Positions 24,101 through 38,500 of a stretch of 64,000 nt of DNA are shown here, one piece after another. How positions within the stretch are numbered: position 1 is the stretch's first letter; each line of letters starts with the position of its first letter. Source of the DNA: Drosophila pseudoobscura (taxonomy: Eukaryota > Arthropoda > Insecta > Diptera > Drosophilidae). A program made the position numbers and the translations under genes. The stretch is taken from assembly GCF_009870125.1 (NCBI RefSeq), contig NC_046681.1, positions 13,281,001-13,345,000 on the forward strand, written 5' to 3'. The notes under the pieces are model-generated. The model was not told the DNA's origin. It ran no database searches and was given only the letters and a program-made list of their open reading frames with translations.

Positions 24101-27100
24101 CATTTACAGCTACTAGGTACATAGGACTGTATCTTTTATTCTATTCTTTTTATTTTAAAGATACAGTATACGACTTTTATAGAGCACTTAATTACCTAAA
24201 TTTCCAAAATCAGGGATAGCTACTTATGGTATCCCCAATTTTAAAGATATTAAGTTCCAATTTGGTAGAACTATATATAAAGTAAATTTTTACCTCAATA
24301 TCCATTCTATTATTTAAATATCCAATATCGAATACATCTAATATCCATTGTATTTTTTTTTTAATTTACTTTTTTATTTATTTAATTTTTTGATTTGTTT
24401 CATTAAAACTATAATCCTCACGATCCGTGGATGTAGCTGTTGTATGACTGATATGTTCTACAATGCTTTATAATATTGAGTGGATTATTATTTTATTTAT
24501 GTATTAATAAAATCCCTGAAATTTCCCTTGTTTTCTGGTAGAAAAAAAAAATGAAAGTAGCTTTAATATTCACAAATTTGTAGATACTGCTTGGCTTCCA
24601 TTTTAGTAGATCTATAGATAAAGACAATCCCTAAAGACCTATCCCTACAAAATTATACCAATCGGCTAATGATCACCGACAGAAAATGGCATATCTCTGA
24701 ATTTTCCTCAAATTTTTTGCTGCTATTTTCTGCTATTTTTTCGACTTGAACCCCGTTTAAAGGGTATTCTCCTAATCACACAAACGTTTAGTTTCCCTCT
24801 TGGGTTTTTTTTTTTGTCACATTTGTTTGTCGTTTAGCCGTGGAGCACACAACATTATGGCCGCATGTCAGGGCGGACGGACATTGTCACATCGTGAATC
24901 CTTCAACGCCAACTGTGGACAGGCGACACCCATCTGGTCGGTCAGGTGTCCTGCGGCGGAGGGGGGGGGGGGGGGATGGTATGGTCGGGGCACTGGGGTC
25001 CATGTCGAGTGTCGCTTTGTGGTCCAAACGCAAATCTAAGCCATTTGCATTGTTGTTGACTGTTGACCGACCACAAAGAGCCGAATGACTGCCTGCCATC
25101 AGCCTGCCTGCCACCGTACTGATTGTTCTTGTCATCAGCATTTGAAATCAACATTTCCCGACCATACTCCGGGGTTTGTGGGTTGATGTTTTTGGCGGCC
25201 AAACCAGTTTCAGCGGCGACATTTGATTTGTCAAAGTAGGGAAATTATAGTTTGATCAGGGAATTGGAATTGTGATTGATTTGAAGGGTCTTTGAGGGTG
25301 CAGAAGAAGGCAGAGTTAAAGATGACAGCTTTAGGGTAGGGGTTTCTTCCAGAGCAGACCTCCACCAAGGCAGAAAACCCATTGTAATCTATAGTTACTA
25401 TAGTCTGAGCTCTTGTCTGAGCTCTTTTGTGGCTTGCATCTAATATTTATAGACCACAGAGGTACGCCTCCCCCAAGACCTGGCTGTGGGGTATTAATTT
25501 CAATCATAAGATCACCGCCAAAAGAGAAACCAACACCAACACAACGCCAAAGCCGGAGTCGGAGCCAGGCAACACACAAAAAGGTGACAAATGACATGCT
25601 GGACTCAAAGTAATTTCTTTCAATTAGGACGATGCGCAGGCGCAATGTCCGCAGCAGAGATCTGTCTGTCTGTCTGGCTGTACCTTTGGGATACGATACA
25701 GTGGCTACTGGCCACAGGGCGACTGTCCACTTTTGTCTGTCGTTGACATTGACATAGCGCGTGCATGATCGTCCAGTCTCCGGTCGGGGTCTCCTTCTCT
25801 CTCTCTGATGGCACGAATCAAATCAAGCCCCTCTCCGGCTGGCAGTTATTAATGTTGCACATTTTGCGCCTTAATGGCTAATTCAAAAGTTGACAGATGT
25901 GCGTAATTTATTCGCACCTCTCTGTTGCATTGATCCTCCCCACTGCTGATCCTTCTGCTGGCCATCTCCTCCTCTGTGTGGCACTTGATAAACGATCCTC
26001 GCATTGTGGTGTTGAAAAATGTTGCAGGCGCAAAAAAAAAAATAAATAAAAGGCAAATATGATGAGGCCATCACGATGCCAGGCTGTAGATAAGCAATGA
26101 GACACGGGGCCCACAAGAGGATCTTTGAGAGAAGAGAGATCACAGAAGGTAGAAAAGTACTTCATGCCATTCAATCTTTAATAGATCTCCCCTTAAATTT
26201 GCACTTGTACAAATTTACCACTTTCCATTCCAGTTTTCAAATGAAATTTTACGCACATTAACAATTCCACTAAATGTGCTTTTTCCCCATGAATTGGGCG
26301 AATATTTAATGCATTCAAAATGAGGTGAGTGCCGGGGCCTGGAGGGGTGTGGAAATGCTAATGATACTATCAGGGCCAGTTAAGGGATAGAAAAGAGCGT
26401 AGAGCATACTCGAAATTAAAACCAGAGTACAACTTAAATTAAGACACTCAAAAATGATTAAGAAATGCGCAAAAATGAATGGGGAAAAGTCGGAGAGAAG
26501 CAGCCGCACCACACACAAAAGCAAACATAAAAACCCGAAATGAAAATGGGAAGAGCCAGAAGATCCCCAAAACCCCCAAGACCAAGACCAAGTCAGTGAT
26601 GGAGCAGAATGATATGCCCGCGGGAATTGTTGCTGCTTAAGAAGATGAGAGAAGACCAAAAAGGAGCAGAGGAGTCAGACCTTCCTTCCAGGCGCCAAAA
26701 AGGAAAAATGCAAAAAGCCAACCGAAAAACGAAAAACCAGTGGCAAATGAGAGGAAAAACATTTTGTAATAATTTCATTTTGCAAATGACGTGCGAGTAA
26801 CGAAACAAAAGAAATTAAATTCAACATACAAAGGCAAAGGAAAATGGGAAGAAAAGTCTCTCTCGGTATAGGAATGAGAATTAGAGAAACGGTAAAGGGG
26901 AAAGGGAAAAGGGAGTATCGCTGGCATTGCCTGGGAGCCTTATGCATTATGAATCGGTATGTCTTGGGAGAGAGAGCTTCGGGGTGGCAAAAACTATTTC
27001 TGCAGATGAAATGCCGAACGCGAATTGCTTTTTTTTAAATGTCAACAACGAGTGCACAGAGGGAGGGAGAGGGGGAGAGAGATTGAGAATTATATTATGA

Positions 27101-28188
27101 ATGAAATAGAAACAGCAACAGCAACAGCAACAGAGGGCAACAGAGTAGGGAGCGGAGGCAGCAGCTATATGGGAACAGAGGTGCAATAAAATTTTTGCTC
27201 ACTAATGTGACCCCCGGCCGGACCCGGACCCCCGGACCTCCGTCCCTTCTAGCCTCTGACCTCCAGATGCGGCCGGGGCGATAGCCCACAGACAGACGTT
27301 GATAAAAACTCATTTCAACTGATGGCCCAAGTCCCCAGTCGAGTGCCATGCCACCAGCCATTGCAGTTTTTTCTCCTAACCAACAAACAGTGGTTCAAGG
27401 GTAGACGAAAAGGCTTGGAGGCTTGAAAAAACTATGGGGATATTTTTATGGGCATTTTTCTCCCCAGATTATCGTCCTATCTATTATATAAAATAGTGTG
27501 GGTCGTCGTCGTCATCCTGGGGTTGGCAGGGGTTTATCCGCCTATATAATAAAATATTAAAAATAATTTTAAAATCGGACTAGCATTTTTTTAATCACAT
27601 TATAATATTTTTAAAGACTATTATATTAGAGACTTTTTTCGTAAAAAAAATTTATTTTTTTATTAGGAACTTTCTGCTTAAAATATATATTTATTTTAAT
27701 TTTATTTTATATTTTTTTAAATATTTTTTTTTTAATTTACCTACTTTAGGTAGGATTTTTAACCAGGTAAATCTTCGAAAGTAATGGAAGTATGCTTTCT
27801 GCTTTGTATTATCTAAATAATAATATTTTTAGAGCATCTATTCCTTTTAATTTTTATAAGAAATTATTTTCCCAAAACCAAAATATTCAAATTTAACTTT
27901 TAAAAATAAAAACAAATAAATTAAAAAATGATTTGGCAAATAATTTACTAAAATTCTTCATATTTTACATATATGTATGTATTCCTTATATAGATCTACA
28001 TTCATATAATTGACTTAGTTTTCTACTGACTTTGAACCACTGTTCTGGCCAACCAATGGACCATGGACTCCTTTCGCTTGACGTACGAATGCTGGTGGAG
28101 GGAACACTTTGACGACTACTGACATGACGAGTGTGAATGCCCAGTACCAGTACCAGAACCAGACGATGCCTCCCCCAAGACCCCATGC

Positions 28189-28214
28189 CACACACACACA
28201 CACACACACACACA
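28189..28214. repeat. (CA)n microsatellite next to CTG triplets
   Basis: Thirteen CA dinucleotides, with a run of CTG triplets at about 28232-28252 nearby. Confidence 0.85.
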
Positions 28215-31200
28215 CCGCTTGCCACACTCCTCCTGCTGCTGCTGCTGCTGCTGACGTTGGCAACGTTTCTTGCTCTGGTTCTCGTCCTTGTTCTGGTCGC
28301 CGTCGCCATCGTTGCGTTATATTTTAATATATTTGATACAGACCATTACTTTTAACGATTATTTTCTAAAGTAATTACGTTTCAAGTACGAGAAATATGA
28401 AGAAGCAAAAGGCGGGACAGCGGGCATCATCCACTGCCAGACCAAGAGCCCAGCCCCACCTCTCACATGGCCAGTCGCCGCATTAAAATGAAGAGAGCTC
28501 AGAGCTCTATAGCCTTTTGGCTCTGGGCCTGGCTAACGACAGCATTACGAGGCCCAAGCCCCAAACCCCTTTGACGAACAATGAATTAAATTTGTAGAAA
28601 AAAGAACGAACAAACCGAAAGATACTCGTAGGTAGAACTTCTCATCAAGTTGTGGGGCTCATTTTTATGAGCATTCTTAATGAATATTGCTTTTGCCTTT
28701 TAATATTTGTTGGATCCCAAAGACCCCACGGAACGGAGGACTAACTGAGATCAGGTGGTGGGATTACCTAAACGCCATGACACCTGAAGACCTTCAAACT
28801 ATTCTGAGGAGAACTTTATTAACACTTGAGGTGGTTGAAAGTGCGAATATTTTGTGTGAAACAGTTCTTAATTGGTGGAGGTTTGGGTATCCTTTTTTGG
28901 GAGATGGTAATGAGTAGATTTTCTCATAGTACTTTTAGCACTTTTATACCAAAGAAATAAAAGGACCCTGTAGAACCCTGACTTTCCGCCCCTGTGTTAC
29001 CCCATTTATGTCCAATGATTTGATGCAATTTTTATGCAGCAACAACAGAAAAGAGCCGAAAACGGGTGCAAAAGTGTACTTAAATTATTGATGAATATGT
29101 CCCAGAAGGATCGACGCCAGCTGAAATCACTCACACACCCAGAAGGACAAAGAAAAACACAGACAGATTCCAGAGCTTCTAGAGCACAAAAACCTCTACT
29201 CGTTTGAGGTCCGTTTGAATGGATAATGTATTGCACATCATCATGAACAATGATTTCATGATTTGGCCTCTACACACAACCTCCACTGGTAGTCAAGGGT
29301 TGATTCTTTTGGGCATTCGCCCACTAATGGGTCAAGCGTCACCCCGGACGGACGTCAAAGTGTCTGTAAATCACCCGCAACACACAACCAAAAACAAAAC
29401 CAAACCCAACCCCAACCCAACCCAGGGATAGTGGAGAGTGAGAGAGAGAGAGTGAGAGACTCGAGTCTCAGACACAGGCGGCTATAGGAGGTAATGGACA
29501 TCGACATGGACATTTGAGGTGAGGCTGGCTGGTCGGACAGGACTCTACAGGACTGGACGGGACAACAAATACATCATGAAACGTTGGACCACGAACTGGA
29601 ACTGGAAACTGGAGGTAAAAAGGGGTTCTCTATTCTGTTTTTTTTCCTCCCCCCCGACTATCTCTCTCTCTCGTGCCGTACATATAATAAAGAAGGAAAG
29701 CAACGTAAATTACTCTCAGCGGTATAATTTAGTTGCTTCCTTCATTGTTAGTCCTTTGGCTATCCTTTCCCATTGCATCAAAGTCCTGCCCATATATACA
29801 TATGCACATATGTCCATATATAGTTTTTTTTTTTTTTTTTGCAGCTTTAGTTTAGATCTCGGTCTTTTGTCAGTTCTCACTTGAGAGATTGCCCGTCAGC
29901 TGTTGCTAGAGATTTTTGGGAGTGGGCGGTTCAATCGATATAAGGAATTGAAGTGATGGAATTTATGGGTATTTTTTTAGCTTAAGGTTTAGTTGGGGCA
30001 TCGGAAACTAAAGGTTTTTTCTTTTTTAGCAAACTCTTCAAACTTTCTTTGTTGCGAGGGATTCATTGATCTGAGCACAATTTTAGATAATATTATGGTT
30101 TTAAACACACTCCCAAACTGGATTGAGAATCAAAAATGATCTGTAACCCCTGGCGTCACTACCACTACCAAAGAAACTAGCAGAAAGCTCTCATTGCCAT
30201 ACACAAAACTCTGGAAATCGAACCTCTTGAAGACCCCAACCTCGACCTTAACTTCTTGTCTTGCCCCCCAGTGCTGTGGCTCGAGTCAAGACTCCAGTTC
30301 AAAGCACCAGACAGGTCACATAACAATTGGACTTGAACTTTGCTTGGGTTGTAGGTTTAAGGTTTTCCACGGGGGGGACTGTGTCGCGGGGGGACTGATT
30401 GGTAGCTTGCGACAAAGCCGTTGCCAACAGCCAACATCTTCGAGTGCAATTGGCTAATTGATTTCGATTCGTTTGGCGGCATTGTACGATTCACACGTTC
30501 CCAGAACGCACCACTACCACGGGGCGGGAGGGGGGATAGATAATAGCAAACGTTAGCAGGACCTTTGGCTTGTCATTATTTGTCCTTGTCTATCTGAGGT
30601 TTCTCTTCATCTAAGAGATTTTTCCTTCGTTGGTTCTTTTTTTTTTATTTTCCTCCCTGATTTTATTCCATTGCTAATTTGGCCAAAGACGCAGACACAG
30701 CAGCAATCGTTAGATGCCACACCGGTGTCCGGTCGAAAGTTATTCGTCTTTGGGTTTCTGCTCATTGATTAAAATGTTCTTGAGAACATTCTCTATCTTT
30801 CTGTCTGTCTCTTCCAACCTTCAAGTGGGGTTCTCTCTCTCTCTATCTCTTGCCATTTTGGCTGAAAGAATGTGTTGCTACAAGTTTTTCTTTTAACTGA
30901 AATTGTCATCAAGTGTCTGAGCAATTTCGATGTGTGCAAACAAGTGCAAGTCCCGCCAGAGTTTCTGCCTTTGCCTCTGCCTCTGCCTCATCCTTTCAAT
31001 CTCATCTCTTGGCCAACATGTTCGCTGTGCACTGCTTTTAATTACAGTCGACAACAACTTGAATCGCATTGGCCAAGTCCAAGTCCAAGTCGGAATCGGA
31101 GTCCAAGTCGAAGCCATCAGCGTCATTCGTTGCATCATCAGCAGAAGCTCGAAGCTCCAAGCAGCATCGAGAATGTGTGTGGCTCTAAGGCAGCCAGAGA

Positions 31201-31499
31201 CGTGGCAAAAAGGGGATTAGTGAGGGATTACAGGGTTTTTGAATGGAGTTATGGGGTTTCCTATGCTCTCATCTTGGAAAATGTTGTTTGACGGGATACG
31301 TTAAATGATTAAATTCATTGAGAAAAGGCAGGGAATTATTAGTTAAAAAAGAAGATACGGTTAGAGTTTTTTGGAAAATTCAAAATGTTAAGGTTTCTCC
31401 CTCAAATCACAAATTTCCAGGTATATCCAAGGAAAATAACTATTTTTTACGGTTAATCCCGAATTTCAGCGTTTCTTTGTAATTATTTAATTATTATCC

Positions 31500-31710
31500 A
31501 TTTAGGAACATTCGAAATGGAACAGTTACAGTTCTTATACCATATAGGAACTTTGAAATGGAACAGAAAATATCAGAGCTTTTTCTAGAACTTCATATAT
31601 TTGTTGCAATTTTTCCATTATTTTTATATCTAAAAACATTAGAAATGGAATAGGAAAAAGCTGAAGAGAGGTTATTTGATTTAGGAAACTGCAAATTGGA
31701 ACAGAAAACC
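31500..31710 (+). repeat. Short degenerate repeat around GGAACTTTGAAATGGAACAG
   Basis: Three to four copies of TAGGAACNTTNGAAATGGAA with a following CAG (31503, 31546, 31633, 31681) at irregular intervals in AT-rich DNA. The reverse-complement core GTTCCATTTC also occurs in the 33.2-33.6 kb block. Confidence 0.5.
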
Positions 31711-33229
31711 GCGTAACAAAGGATCTATCTGCGTTTTCATTACCATTTTCTGTTATAATTTTACAATAACCGATGATTAGAGCCCTAGATATATGATCTT
31801 TAGATAGGATTATAAATACTCTTTATATTCAAGGCTTCCCAATCCTATCTAATATTTTATGAATATATTGTTCCCCTTCTTTATCGAATCCCCCCTTTCG
31901 ACTACCGCCCCTGCCTCTAGGAAAAACATCGAAAAATAAGTATAGTATATATATATATTTTCAATTTCATTCCCCAGCAATCTTTGTCTTTCGTTGACTT
32001 TTGATGGGGCGAAACCCCAAAAGCGAAGAAGATTCCTTACTGGTTACTTTCCAAATGCTTCACTCGTCCACCCAGGAATCCCCCCCCTCCTCCCAGGAGC
32101 ATCCCTTGGCTCAGTGTCCAGGCCAACAATCAGGGGAGGAAGGAACTTGTAAACTGGACCTGGAGATGGCATTTCATTTCACACAATACCCACGAATTGA
32201 TGCGAAAATTGATTCGGTTGCATGTGACATGTTTACCGAATTGTTTCATTGCTGACAGCAGCTACAACAAAACGAAGAGCAGGGGATCCTTGTAATTATT
32301 GTGAGAAATGCAATCCAACCGAAAAGTTTCCCCCTTTCTTTTTCTGTTTTTAAGGAATCGCGCGCAAATCTTTTACAAATCAAAAGCATACCAAATGTGG
32401 CTTTGAGGCTAATTAGTGCGGTCACTCGGCTCGTTTCCTCTTTCCATTTTTTTTTTAATTAGAGAAAAAGGAAAGGACAAAGATGCGTTAGGACAGCAGA
32501 CAGCAGGCAGGCAGCAGGCAGCAGGCAGGCAGCAGCAGGAGCGTGAGGACAAACAAAAGATATCAAGAATTTCATGGCGAAGGCGGCAATTGAAGCTGTG
32601 AAGAGGAAAGAGCCAAAAGACGACAACGGTCATCACTAGAGGAAGTTGGGGTACGACCAACGCATTTGGCTAAAATAAAGAAAATGCCAGCGAATTAGCA
32701 GGCAGGCAGCCAGCCAGCCAAGGCAGCCACAGAAGGAGGAGGCCCACCAGACGGCGTATGAATTGCCCATGTCCAAAGTCGGCTCACATTCTTCTTTTTC
32801 TTGGTTCGGCTCTTGGCCTTCCCTTTTTTTATTTTGTGTGTTTTTTTTTGTCAAGATGCGCTTTAAAATTCCACTGATAAGAGCTAACGGCGACAGGCGG
32901 ACCCATGGCGGACCAAGGAGCGGACACCAGAAGGCGTCAGTGTCAGCGGCAGGCATAAGAAATGTGTCCCAAGCAATTAGTGTCCCCATTGGCCCCTTGG
33001 TGTGGTTGGAACACAGGGTGCAGCATCATCTACTGCTAAGAATTTACAGCTCTAAAATTGGTACGATCTGTGGGAAGAGTAAAGATGATTGAAAAGTGTT
33101 TGCGGGTGAGAAATCTATGGAGTAGGAAGGGGATTTTATTGTTTGGAATGGTTGGAAGAAGAGATAAAGTTCGTCCATAAGGAATAAGTTCTGGAAAAGC
33201 ATTAAGAAATTGTGGAATATCCCGTTATA

Positions 33230-33560
33230 TTCTCTTTCAGGTTTCTTTTCAAGGTTTCTGAAGGTAATTCCTATTGTTATGCTATTTCAAGTTCCATTTC
33301 CATGGTTCCTAAATGGAATTCTTGTATTTCTTGTTCAATTTCTTAGGTTCTTTAATGGAATACTTATTTTTAACAGAAATAAACCTTTTTTATGGTGATT
33401 CCTGTTCAATTCCTGAGAATTTTTTAATGGAATGTCCCTGAAAAGCCGTTTTTTGTACGAATTTCAACGTTCCTAATGGAATATACATTGTTAATCTTCT
33501 TTCTGTTCCGTTTCAACGTTCCTAAATATTCCTAATTATTGGAAAAGCTCTTCTAAATTG
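33230..33560 (+). repeat. Short degenerate repeat around GTTCCTAAATGGAAT
   Basis: Several copies of GTTCCTAAATGGAAT-like sequence (33305, 33348, 33420, 33470, 33515), interleaved with TTCAACGTTCC. The block is related in inverted orientation to the one at 31.5 kb. Confidence 0.5.
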
Positions 33561-34675
33561 TACATTTACCTCTGAAACAATTAAACAAATTTTTTTTAAT
33601 TCTTATAAAAGGCCATATTTCCTCCACAACCAACCAATAAATCATGTTTCCCTCAACAATTTCTATTAAAATAAAACACTCATATTTTTCAATAAATTCT
33701 AGCAAAGAAACGGCAACAAAACGCATTCAATCCATCAGCACAATCAATGGAAAACCTCAAATGATTGATACACTCGAACAGTCAAAAATTGCCCAGAGAA
33801 AAGTATTTTCGTATTATCTGGCAGAACATTCCTTGGGAGAATGATCCATTTTAATAGCTGTTGTATATCAAAACGATGCGGGGGGGAAAGGGATTTGTGG
33901 AGCGGCTGAAATGTGGTTGCCAATCGCACGAATAAATTATAATTCATAAATTAAGAAAAAACAATACTCGTACGGATAGCACTTGCGCTGTGGGGCGGTG
34001 GCGGCCTGACGGTTCTTGCCCCAAATATACATTTGCCACCGATCGAGCCGGCAGACAGACCTCGGCAGACACACACAAATATTGGCATAATTTATCCCTC
34101 CTCTGGGGTGCGAAGCGATGTTTGCCCCCAGACCCCTTTTTGGCGTACATCAAAATAAACAAATCATCAATCAGGCGATCTACCATGCAACACCACGAGC
34201 CACACGAAGCAACAATCGATGAGCGGTGCAGTGGTAGGTGGGAGTGGGTGGGAGGACGAGCACCAGTAGTGGCAACAAGCTGGGGATATCTTTGACAGTT
34301 TGCCCAACTAAAATAAGCACTGAATTCGAGAATCCCACCAGCAGCTGCGATACTCAATTCCACTCGAGCAATCAACAGGCGCGCGCCGACTCCGAGTCCC
34401 GGGAATAACCTTCACCCCTCTCCAGCAGCACATCTTAGGCGGTTATGTGTTGTGGGAGCTGCACCGACAGCTCTCCATGGCGATCGACGATCCACAATCT
34501 GCTCCACAGCAGTTGGCGTTCTTGGCAGGCATCGGCATCCTCCACTGATAGATGTTCGCGAATGTGTAGCCAACGAAGAGATGCTCGAAAGGTGCCAGAC
34601 ATGAGTTTATGGGCAGTATTTTACAGTATATATCCAATCGGAAGCATGTTACTAGCAGATCTCGGAAAAAACTCT

Positions 34676-34707
34676 CGACTGGGGTGCGCTGCTGCAAGAC
34701 GCGTGAC
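34676..34707 (+). repeat. Dispersed ~32-bp CGAGGGGCGCTGCTGCATGA motif, copy 1
   Basis: CGACTGGGGTGCGCTGCTGC continuing AAGACGCGTGAC. It is a GC-rich island in AT-richer DNA, matching the consensus of the other copies at most positions. Confidence 0.55.
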
Positions 34708-35402
34708 CCCACACTTAAGAGAAGGAATACTATTCCATCTGCTACTTACATTCATGTCTCGCACTATGGAAATTGAGAGCAATTGCACATTACACAGATA
34801 CACAGACACATCTCTGGTCTATGGGGTTCCCTTTCCTCATCCGCGCACTACACAACTCTTTTTTTCTGCTAGGAAAAACACCCAAGTTTCCACCGCAAGA
34901 CATGCAATTATGAAAACTCAAATCAAGTGCCTCGACAGCCTCACAGTTGGAGCGGTAAGGAGTGGGCACCTCCAGCTCGTAACAGCCCTGACAGCCTTGG
35001 CGATCGAATCAATATCGCGCTTCGTATGCGGGTGGCCAGAATCGGCATCGGAATTCCCTCCGTCTCCGTCTCTGTGGATGCGAAATGATTTGTTTATTAT
35101 TTCTTATAGAGTGTTTTTGTTTGGCATGCGATTACATTTCCTCTCGTCTTTTTTCCCGCCTTTTCTGCTGTGGCTTTTGACACGGCGACGACAACGACAC
35201 AACGAGAGGCAAGTCCATATCGACAGAATGAGAGAGAGAGGTCCGGTCTGGTCTGGTCCGATGCAGGAATAAACAATGGCCAACTGAAGTCCGTGGATGC
35301 ATGTATCCAACCAATAAGATGCGGCTACTGCGGTCCAGTAGGAAACATCTCAAAAAGTTGACATTTGGGCTGGTCCCAAAAGAAGACAATGGGGCGACCG
35401 AA

Positions 35403-35508
35403 CATCCCATCAGGCCAGTGCTGCTCCTCGTACATCCCATCAGGCCAGTGCTGCTCCCCGTACATCCCATCAGGAGAATGCTGCTCTGCAATCCCATCAG
35501 AGACTCTG
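35403..35508 (+). repeat. 30-bp tandem repeat, about 3.5 copies
   Basis: Unit CATCCCATCAGGCCAGTGCT plus GCTCCTCGTA. The first two copies differ by one base; the third and the partial fourth are diverged. Because the period is a multiple of three, the frames stay open. The minus strand would read a decapeptide EQHWPDGMYG three times inside a 184-codon frame (35879-35325) of doubtful reality. Confidence 0.75.
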
Positions 35509-38500
35509 GCCAATGGGTAAAGTGCCTCCACAGAAGGTGGCACCCATCCCCCATACCATTGCCCCATTGCCCATTCTCCTGCTGACATTGATACATTGCC
35601 GGGCTGTAACTTTTGATCGCTTTGTGGCTCTGTTGCCTCTGCCATTGTTACAATTTTCAGGCTCAGGTTTTGCTCTCTCTCTCTCTCGCTTCTTTCACGA
35701 CAAAAGCTACTCGACAGGTTTTTGTCCATTGGAATGCTTCTGTTTTGCTGCTCATTGGCTGCGATCCATAGGCACACGATCCATTGATCGATGGTTATGG
35801 TATTTAGAGGTGGAAAAATCGGTATACACAAGGTTGCAGGATCGTTAGAGTAGAGATTCCTAAGGTATTCAAGAGTCAAGGGAGGAATTTTTATTGCAGA
35901 ATCGAAAGAAAAGATGAAATAATTATCATTAAAGGGCAGTCCAGAGACTTTCGAAATGTATACTTTTAAGGGAAACTGAAAGAGAAGAGTTTTTATTACA
36001 TAAGATCAATTGCCTCGATTTTTAGGGACTAAATATTTAGGATCTACTTATCTCCAAAGAATCATCATAATTCTTTAACTTTAAAAGATAGAAAATCATA
36101 AAACTTAGGAGATAATATTCCAATTTCTACAAAAGATCTTGTGTGATATAATTTCCATTAAATGAAATACCATTTCCCCAATTAATCTAATTTCAAATTA
36201 AATTACTTTCCGATGTTACGTTTTGATGGCATTTTCCATGAAAAGCTTCCCCATTGCCACACTCCACGCCACGCTCTCCAGATTGATTGTTTATTTGAGA
36301 ACACTCCTGTAATAGGTCGCTGGTGGCAATGATGATGCACTTGTGCATGCCTGCCCCCACTGTGCGCGGTGCTGCGGCCCCGTGTACCCGTGGCAACTGT
36401 TTTGACGGATTGTAAACCCATCGACAGCACATTAGGGCACTCAGCGTCCAATTGATTTACAACAACGGGCGACTCTCTCTCGACTGGCTGGGGGCTGATG
36501 GGGATGGGGATGGGGATGGCGGGTGGCCACTACACACTGCACAGGCCACACAATTGTGGCCAAAAAGTGGCCCACAACGGCAGGGGCATCAGGGGCCGTC
36601 CCCCCCTATTGCGGGCCCAAGTGGCGATGGAAATAATTCAAATATCGACAAACACTGACGCATCCACACAGGAACACAGAACGGAACAGCGGCAGCTACA
36701 AATCGCGGCTCGTTCGCATCTAAAAGATACACAAAACTGCAATATACGTACCAAACGCCCCATCGGATGTTTATTTGTTTGTTTCAAGTGTGAAATGTTG
36801 GATTGACTGATGGCAAGGCAGGGTCTTTGGGTTCTGAGGGACATATACTTGTGGATATATTCCTTCTTTTCTGGGAATCAAAAGTATCTTAATTACATTC
36901 CATATTAAATCCATATTCCATCCGAAAGCAGTCTCTTTCCCTTGTGCGATCCCTTGTGGGATCGATTAGTAGTAAAGACAGTCCATTGCTTTTGTAGAAC
37001 TTTAACGCTGAACCCATTGAAAAATATCATATTTTTCCATCTCAAATAGTAACCTTTTCCATAACCCCTCTTCTGCCGTTGTATCCCTCCATTTTTGGTT
37101 CTTTTTAACCAAAATTTTAGATACTCTGTACCTCCCCATGCAAATGATCTTTCTCCCATTGAAATCCTCCATTTTTTTGGCCTCCATTTCAGATAGTTTT
37201 AACCTCCGAATCTGAGGCAATAAATTGTGCATCGTAAAAATTATTATTTATCAAGCGTTAACGTTAATTTTGGTCTGTGGCTGTCTGGAGCCATAAATTG
37301 CCATCACTCTCGCTCCCCCACTCTCCAACCATGAGATAGAATACAGTTTCGCCCTGGCCTATTGTCAGAGGCGATGACGATGGCAATTTCGCTGAGATTT
37401 TCCATGCACGAAGTGTGCGAAAAAAAATGAAAAGAAAACGAAGGAAGGGAAATATTTATGTTTACAAACTGATTTATTTCCAGTGCCTCTTTCGGAACGG
37501 AACGGAACGGATCTCTGTGCTCGTTTCATGCCTCAAATTTATTTTGACAGCTACAGACAGTGTATCTGTATCTGTATGCCGTGCACATGTGCATCTTGCA
37601 TCCGTTTCAAATCCGCTTGGCATCTCAGCGGAGTTTCTTATATGCAAATTGAGTTGGTCTCCGAGGAATGTCTATCTCTAATGGTTACTAATGTGTTCTT
37701 AAATTGGTTAACAATAGATTGACCAGACGACTAGGCATACCGATACCATCTATCGATCGAGAATTGTAATCAACTTTCTTTCCAGGCGAAAAACTATAAC
37801 AATGGCAAAAATTGTGCGCTTTCCACACAAAACTGGACTCCCCCGATCGATTGGCTCGCTCTCTATCTGCAGGTTTTACCATTAAAAAAAGTTAACCATC
37901 ATAAAGTCAAAGCAAGAAGGACCCAGTGCCAGTGCCAGTGGCAGAGCCAGTGCCAGTGCCAGTGCCAGTGGAGTGCCAACCAAAACCCAAATACAATGGA
38001 CAATGAGCACATAAATCAGTGTAATTAATAGAAAAGCTAGTAGCCAAAAGACCGATCCCCAACGGAACCAAAACGAACCGAACTGAACCGATCCCCACGC
38101 ATGACCACGTGTCCAAAGTCCACTTTTGGTCATTCGATTGCCAAATCTTTCAGCCTCATTAAGACTCCCGTCCCAGGGGAACGCAGCGCAAACCTCCTAC
38201 GCATTGAATGGAAACTCCATTTATCAGCCGTATAAACATTTCCCTATCGATTCTCGATTGGGTTTTCCACTCGATTTATCTCACAGCTTGAGGCAAACGC
38301 ATAAATCCATCAGCACCGGGGAGGCCAACACTTGAAATAAATATTTAAAAAGTGTATTTTTAAGCGAAAAATTCAAATAATTTTAATGCCAGAACATCAA
38401 TCAAGAGAGAGCCGGGCCGAAACAGCCCACCAACCAACCTCATGGTCGTCTCCAAGGAACTAATTCATTCATTTGGACTGGACATCCGAGCGCCAAATCA

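Noticed and set aside
28687..28917. 76-codon frame MLLPFNICW..., with a protein-like composition
   Set aside because: Codon use is unbiased, it is short, and there is no conservation evidence; chance is adequate.
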